Shown here piece by piece: positions 57,211 to 64,000 of a stretch of 64,000 bases of DNA. Numbering within the stretch: position 1 is the stretch's first letter; each line of letters starts with the position of its first letter. The notes beneath the pieces were generated by a model. It ran no database searches and was not told the origin of the DNA. It saw only the letters and a list, made by a program, of their open reading frames with translations. The DNA is from Stromatinia cepivora (taxonomy: Eukaryota > Ascomycota > Leotiomycetes > Helotiales > Sclerotiniaceae), in NCBI GenBank assembly GCA_014898415.1, contig RCTD01000006.1:1426001-1490000 (forward strand). Reading direction: 5' to 3'. The position numbers and the translations under genes are program-made.

Positions 57211-60100
57211 AATAATAATAAATATATTATATATTTCTTTTGATTAATAATTAAAGGAAATATTTAAATGATTAATAATTATTAAAACTATTACAGCTTT
57301 TTCGACAGGAATTTCTAAATTTCTGAAAAGTTTTTTTTGTTCTTCGATATCTACAATTAATGCTTTTTTGAGAATTTGCTTAAGAAGATTTGGTATATAT
57401 ATAAAAACAATCCTAATTGTTATCGGGATTTCGATTTTACAAATCCGTTTCAAAATTTCTGTTGGGGATTTTGTAGTATAAACAATAATTAATATTTATT
57501 TTTTTATTCTTAAGGATTTAATATAAGAATTGAATATTCTATTCTTTTATATTATATCATTCTTATCAGGTTCAAAAAGGCCCTTTCTTCTTTGAGATTC
57601 TTTTGCTTTATCTTTTTCGCTTTCGTCAATATTTATGGTTTTATTTTTATTGAAGAATTCTTTCTCTAATCTTTCCTTTTCAATTTAATTCATTATTTTG
57701 AATAATACTTTTCGAAAAATATTTAACGATTTTTGGAACTTATCAATTCCGTTTCATTTTATTGATTTAGATTTTTTAGATGATTGGCTTTATAGTTTTG
57801 AGGTTTTTTTAGATTGGGTAGCTGTATTGATATTGATAATCTCCTTTCTTCGATAATTGATATTATTTACAAATAGATTTTTTATAATTTCGATACTAAA
57901 GACTTCGAGATTCGACAAGCTATTTTCAATATTAGATTTCTTTAATCGCTTTTTTTATTAATCAAATCTATAAGTTTTTATATATATTTCAATCTAATAG
58001 TTCTCTAAAGAATCCTTTTATTTAAAGATTAAAAAAGAATTGGAACATCTTTTGGAACCAAATATAAAGACTTTATATTCATTATAATGATATAATCCAG
58101 TATTAATATTATCGATCTTTTTAAGGCAATTTTGTTTTATAATATAATCATTATTATAAGGAAATCTTTTAAAGCAATAATAACAAAGATAATCCTTTTT
58201 ATAAATTTCATTTATATCAAAAAGAATCCTCTTTTATTCATCCTGAATAAGATAATCATTATATCTCGTATTGCCTTTTCAATAAATAATTTAACATTAT
58301 AATAATGAAAAGAATAACTTCGAATCCTTTATATCTTTGACTTTTGCCTTTAGATAATTTATATTAAATTTATCCAAAAGATTAATAATTTTATTTATAA
58401 TATTCTTTATTTTCTATCCTTAAGAATAAAGTTTTATATTGGTATTAGAGATAAATAAAGTTTTCATATATTTATGTACAACCTGGGAAACAATAGCCTA
58501 ATGAGACTTAAGTCTTTCATAAATTCGGGTGACAGAATCTTCAGAAAAGCACCATTTATAGGTTTCATTTATTATTCTTTTGAAGTTCATAAAAACAAGA
58601 TTATCGAGATCAACTTTAAGCTATCTAACAATCTTCTTTCCCATTTGGGTATATAGATTATATAGAAACATCCTTCTAATTTTGAATTCAATAATCATAT
58701 AATTATCAATGAATTGAATAATCGAAAACGCGAATTTAATAATATAATCCTTTACCATTATTGAATTTGTATTATAATCCCTTTCATTTTTGTTACATTA
58801 ATTATTAACAAATTGATCAAGAAAATCTTGAATACCTATCATTTGCTAAATATCGTAATCACGAAAATATCGGAATAATACTGATTTCAATCCTTTTTTT
58901 CAATTGTATCTAATAAAGTTGTATTCCGGTATAAATTTGATTTAAATAATAATAATATAATTACAATATCAAGGAAATCGAATTCACATTTCCTCATCGG
59001 ATATACTACAATCAATTTGTAAAACATTTCAAATTATAAGGAAGTCAGATATATCGATCTCATTGAAAATAAGAGTAGTAGTATTCCTAATATACAGTAT
59101 AATAGGGAATATATATATATAATCCTTAATACAAATAGTAAATGAAATTTTTGATAGATTTTGTTGTTATTGATTTATTTCTTTTTCTTTTTTGATTTTC
59201 TTTGTTTTTTCTTCTTTTTTAATGAGATTTTTATTATCATTAATAAAAAGTTCTTCGATAGATTTAAAAAGATCGATAATTGGAGTAATAATACTATTTT
59301 TTGATTCTTGAGGAGCATTTTATAGGAGATTCAATTTTATAGATAGATCAAAATTATTCATTATGTTATCATAATTTGATTGAAAAGTATCCGATTTGTT
59401 AGAATCTAATTCAATATTTGGTTTTCGATAGTTTTCAATATTTATAATTTTCTTTTAATAAATCTCCAAAAAAAAGGGAAAGGTATATATAATCCTTCTT
59501 AAGGTTTTCCTTCTTCCAAAAGAACATATAAATCTCAAACCCTTCAGCTAAAAGTTTTTTAAGATATATCTTAAATTTTTGATTATCGATATCAAGAATG
59601 ATAATTTAGTATATTATACCTAATCCTTTCTATTGCTCTAATATACATTTAAATATTCAAATAGCTTTAAAGGTATAAAAGGTGTTTAAAATCCTTCAAT
59701 ATAATTAATCACATTCAATCAAAATCGCCCTTAGGATTAGAGTTTTCTTATTTACAAAGATAAATGATTTGTTTATAAATAAGGATTCCATTGTATTTGA
59801 AGTTCTAATACATTTTTAATATTATTAACTGTATCCCCGAATAAAACCTTTATTGATATATTCCTTTTAAAATAAAGAATAGAATAATAGTTCTATTGAA
59901 AAATGATTTATTTTCAATATAATAAATGAATATAAATAAAAGAACTTCGATAATCAAAACTTTTTTATTCAAAATTTAACAATCCTACATTTTTGAAAGG
60001 ATTATCCTTTCAAAATTAATCCCATCCCTTCATTTATAAACTACTAATTCTACTTTCTTTTCAATCATAGTTTCCTTGCAGATATATTTATACAATGTAA
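57211..60100 (-). pseudogene. G1 gag region, inactivated
   Basis: Charged, Lys/Glu-rich minus-strand sequence upstream of protease. The open part 57453-57244 (KIEIPITIRIVFIYIPNLLKQ, EEQKKLFRNL) is typical of the gag-protease junction, and blocks with EKERLEKEFFN and SEKDKAKESQRRKG lie just before it. Many stops; no zinc knuckle was identified. Confidence 0.55.
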
Positions 60101-60133
60101 ATCATATAATTCGAATCCAGTATAGATCATTAT

Positions 60134-60425
60134 TATAAAAGAGATAGATCGAAATATATATATCCCAATAATATATTACAAAAAGAAATAAAAATTGGAA
60201 TTGATCAAATTACATTATAAAGACTTCAAATAGTAAAACTAGTAGATTTAAATAATGGTTTGGATTATACACAAATAGGGTATAAAAAGACTAATAGAAA
60301 AACGATTAATTTCTTTCAAGAAGAAAGGAGCAGAGCCCTCTCTTATATCTAACTACAAAGAGTCATATAACCATATGACTACGAACTAGCTACGTGTTAG
60401 GCCTTGATATCCCAACTTTCTCACA
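60134..60425 (-). repeat. 5' LTR of Gypsy G1
   Basis: 292 bp, begins TATAAAAGAGATAG (mutated TGTGAAAGAGG), ends TTTCTCACA. About 16 bases inside it on the minus strand is TGGATTCGAA, a possible primer-binding site. Confidence 0.92.
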
Positions 60426-60430
60426 ATATT

Positions 60431-62520
60431 AAATCAGAAATACTTGTTTTTCAGGATTTCCCAGGTTTTTTTGATATTCTAATAATCTTTTATAAGATTA
60501 TTATAATAAATCTTCAAGATTTCAGTTTTTATAACTTTATTTGATGATATGAAGGTATATTTATTATAAATAAGCAAATTATCGATATTAATTTTTCAAA
60601 ATATAACATTTCTAGTTAAATTATATTAATGTTTTAGATACTTTTTATTCTTTATAAAATCGTTATTCTTTTAAAATTGTAATAAAGTATTTTTTATCGA
60701 TTCCGATATTAATTCAAATATTGTTTTATTATTATTTAATATATTAGTTATTTGATATAATATTGATTATTTGTAATTAATTTCTATTAATAATCCTTTA
60801 GAATTGTATGAAAATAAATTATATCTTTTTTGTTGAAAAAGATTTATAATATTTTATAAAGATTCTATTTTTATTTTCGAAAGAAAGAAAATTGTAGTTA
60901 TTATTATAATACTTTTCATTTTATTCTGTAATATAAGTAATATCTTGTTGATATCATTTATATTTTCAGTATAATTTAATTATTTTAATGGATTATCAAT
61001 GAAGTTTAATTTGCTCAATCTATAAATGATTGTAAAGTTGTAGATAATCAGGATTTCGATTTATTGTATTTATGTATTATTAAATTCTTTTTTCTTTATA
61101 AAATATTAGAGATTGTTGTGATTTGTTTTGATTATAATAATATATCGATTATTTATGATATGATATTGTTATTGAATAAAAGTTATATAAATAATTAAAA
61201 ATTATTGATTATAGATGAAATATCTTTGTTTTATTAGATTGAGTTTTTTTGAATAAAAAGCAATAAGATATTATTGAAAAATAATAGAATCGTTTATATT
61301 ATCGAAGAACAATTGAAAAAGTATATATTTTAATACAAATTCAGAAATATTTATTTCAATCAAGATTCAGAGTACTAAATCGAAATATCAGAGTATTGAT
61401 ATAGTAATAAAGGCCTTTTTTAAATTATCAAAGGTATTTTGAGCTTTTTTTATTTATTTGAATTTTGATATAGTTTTTCTTTTTTGATATTTTATAATAG
61501 ATTTGTTAAATTATAAATGATTTATAAATAGATTGTAATAAAGTAATAATTATTAATAGAAATTTATAAAGCTTAAGAAAATCTAAATTTCATAAAGGGA
61601 TATCAATATTGATTATTTAATAATAATTTGAATTCTGTTCAATTCTATAATAATGTTTTTTTTTGATATAATAAAATCTAGAAATTCTATTTTATATATA
61701 TAGAATATATATTTCTTTAATTTAGTATAAAGTTTATATTCAAATAATCTAATAAGGATTCTATAAATATTAATAATATAGGTTTTTTTATTTTTAGAAT
61801 AAATAAGAATATTATTTAGATATATAATATAAATATTGTTTACAAAATCGATGAATATTTGATTAATATATATTTGAAAGATAATAGGGGTATTAATCAA
61901 ATCAAAAAATATAATTCAATATTCGAACTATTTATAACAAATATAGAACATTATCTTTTATTCGTTGTTTTCTTATATATATATTCGATAATATATATCT
62001 TTAAAATCAAATTCTATAAAAAAAATCCTTTACTTTAAACGATTTAACGATTTGTCAATTAAGAGTAAAAAAATGCAATTCTTCTTTGTAATTTAATTAA
62101 GGTTATGATAATCAATATATAATCTATAATTATTATTTTTCTTTAAGATAAATATAATCAATATTCTAACGAAATTAATTGAATAATAAATTCAATCTTT
62201 CTTTTGATATTCCTCGAAATACTTTTGTAGAATTATTAATTCCTTTTTCAAAAGAATATATATTGGATTTTAGAAAGGGATTGATCCGGATTTAAGATTA
62301 ATATAATATTTTATTAAATGATAATCGAAAAGTATATTACTTTTATTTTCGATTTTCGAAGAAGATTTATTTGTATTCTTTATATTTAAAAAATACTTTT
62401 AGTATTTGATGATAATCTTATAATTGATTGGATTTCAAATAATAGAATACAGATTTTGATCCTGATCTTTATTTCTTATAAGAATTTCTAATAAGTTTAT
62501 TAAATCACTTAATAATATTA
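60431..62520 (-). pseudogene. Gypsy G2 reverse transcriptase/RNase H, inactivated (right part)
   Basis: Minus-strand Ty3/Gypsy RT. The most open part (61900-61613) contains FQIYINQIFIDFVNNIYIIYLNNILIYS, written here only as overlapping landmarks: FQIYINQ, then YLNNILIYS at 61810-61821, where YLDD is expected, and LDFIISKKNI after it. Upstream, FEKGINNSTKVFRG (about 62230) and a KSFKVKDFF block match the RT N-terminal half. It belongs with the integrase and chromodomain at 47622-49234, from which it is separated by G1. Gag and protease would lie further right but are not seen; sequence changes at about 62520. Confidence 0.8.
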
Positions 62521-62524
62521 ACCG

Positions 62525-64000
62525 AACCGATGGTTATATGATCACGTGATATATTAATAATATAATTTAATATTATTAAATTTTATTATTATATGAAATC
62601 TTGATCATATATCATATTAGAATGATTTATAATGGAATAGAATGTGATGGAAGCATATAGAACTTTCTTATTTCTAAGGTTAAATATTATTGGTTACTAT
62701 TTCATTTCATTATATAAAATGATTCTATAAGATTCGATTTAAATCGATCTTATTTATAATCATAGAATATTATAGAATTTCATAGAATCTTATCAAATAT
62801 TATAAATAAGAAGATTTTCTTCAAAGAATTCTTCTGAAAAACAAGCAAAATAAATTCAATATTCAATACACTCATATTTTGACTTCAACCATTATATATT
62901 CGATTACCCTTTTAAGCTATATAACTAAGTCTTCCACTATAATAATAGTGAATAATATTATTATTGTATTATTCATTATTATTAACCAATCAACCTCCTC
63001 CAGGATTTCTTTATATAATTCCTTAATTATTATCATTTCCAAATTTTGTAATATAGATTTGAAATAAAAAGAAATCAATTATTAATCGATATCTGGGTTT
63101 ATTATTTGGAATTAAGATAATTTTAGGATAATATCGATCCTAAATAAATCCAGAATAATAATAATGAATTAGTAAATATATATCCTTTTTTCTTTATATT
63201 CGTTTATTATCTTAATAATAAATCAATGATTATTATAAAAAGATATACTAATTCTATTAATTGATATTAATAAAATACCTTTATTTAAATTAAGAATTTA
63301 ATTCTATTCGATATATTTGTTTTATTAAATAATATTAATTTGTATTTTGGAATCAATAAAATAATATATTTTTATTAGAATATTATCAATCTTGAAAATT
63401 GTTTTGATAATTAAAATAGTATATCCCTTTTATTAAGGATCCAGAATTATCGGAATAATTAAAATTATTATTAAATCCTGATATTTCCTTAATTATTATT
63501 TGGTGAAAGATATATAAAGCAATTGTAAACAAAATAATTATTTTTATATTATTGATAAATATATAGGTTAGTATACTTTTTCGAATAATGATTTGATTAT
63601 TGATAATAGTAATATTATAGCTTTTATTTTTGATAATCTTTTTTCAAAGTTTCTTTATCTTTCTTTTCTGTAAAAGGAAATTTGGAGTATTGAAGTTATA
63701 ATTATATATCGATAATCAACGATGAATTATTTTGTTATTGAGATTATTTGTTTTGAAAAGGATTGGAAAAATAATTTGATTATATAAAAGGATTACTTTA
63801 TTTTTAATTATAGAATATATTGAAGAAATTTATTATATAATATATTTTATTTATATTCTTTAAATGATATATTTATTTGATCAATTCGTTTCTATTTTCA
63901 GATTATTGAAATAATTCCGAAATTCTTTTTATAATATAAAAAAATAAGTTTATTAGAAAATATTCTTTTCGAATACTTTCTATTTTTAATTCGATTTCCT
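62525..64000 (+). mobile_element. Probable 5' part of another retroelement, unidentified
   Basis: The G2 coding sequence stops near 62520, and a segment starting near 62530 with the palindrome GATCACGTGATATA looks like an LTR or leader. It is followed at 62879-63067 by a Thr/Ser/Ile-rich plus-strand frame (NQSTSSRISLYNSL) that continues, with transition-type stops, to the window end. This resembles the start of a gag, but no LTR partner or diagnostic motif is in the window. Confidence 0.35.

Larger units (their letters stand above)
49235..60425 (-). mobile_element. Gypsy element G1 (11.2 kb), nested in G2
   Basis: Two 292-bp LTRs (49235-49526 and 60134-60425) with TG..CA-type ends (TGTGAAAG...CTTTCTCACA) bound the element. 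The flanks share ATAT, giving a 4-bp target duplication, or ATATT if the terminal T is shared. Minus orientation is shown by the polypurine tract GGGGAAAGAAAGGG (complement of about 49527-49545) beside the left LTR and by the order protease, RT, RNase H, integrase on the minus strand. It interrupts G2 between RNase H and integrase. At 11.2 kb it is long for a fungal Gypsy because about 3.7 kb lies between integrase and the 3' LTR. Confidence 0.9.

Overview
The window looks like nuclear DNA of a filamentous ascomycete (Pezizomycotina; a leotiomycete is my guess, not proven). The genes have short introns with GTATGT/GTAAGT-type donors, CTAAC-like branch points and YAG acceptors. The conserved proteins (Brx1, Rvb2, a CD2BP2/Lin1-type GYF protein, Ufd1) are eukaryotic nuclear or cytosolic housekeeping factors. 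The surrounding sequence is a very AT-rich isochore whose repeat copies differ almost only by C-to-T and G-to-A transitions, the signature of repeat-induced point mutation (RIP). Family assignments rest on recognised motifs; no database search was run.

Layout. (1) 1-6250: AT-rich flank. It holds the end of a plus-strand Copia element carrying a small gag-only LTR element, the 5' end of a minus-strand Copia element, a complete 2.3-kb LTR element with tandem-repeat internal arrays (1949-4260), and unrecognised AT-rich sequence. (2) About 6250-25020: gene island of normal composition, with BRX1 (+), a 428-bp MITE, a 257-bp hexanucleotide microsatellite, a long coiled-coil protein (-) with a possible RD-rich first exon, RVB2 (+), a LIN1/CD2BP2-like gene (-), UFD1 (+), a possible tiny gene (-), a SANT/Myb-like ORF (+) and two divergent Myb-like genes (- and +). 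(3) About 25020-64000: AT-rich flank built of nested LTR retrotransposons. A minus-strand chromodomain Gypsy (G2) is split twice, once by an 11.2-kb minus-strand Gypsy (G1, 49235-60425) and once by a plus-strand Copia (copy 1, 27442-47616). Copy 1 is itself interrupted by a second Copia (copy 2, 35032-43582) and by two gag-only elements; copy 2 carries a third gag-only element. Every boundary in the Copia stack is supported by equal-length LTRs and 5-bp target-site duplications.

The gene island holds single-copy housekeeping functions: 60S ribosome assembly, AAA+ chromatin and snoRNP remodelling, U5 snRNP biology, and Cdc48-Ufd1-Npl4 ubiquitin-dependent segregation. A cluster of putative DNA-binding proteins lies at its right edge. 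The genes are not obviously one pathway. The most noteworthy content is in the flanks: a gag-only (TR-GAG-like) LTR family present in four copies, all antisense within Copia elements; antisense ORFs between pol and the 3' LTR of the Copia family; a large post-integrase region in G1; and the repeat-packed element at 1949-4260. I saw no rRNA, tRNA or CRISPR array.
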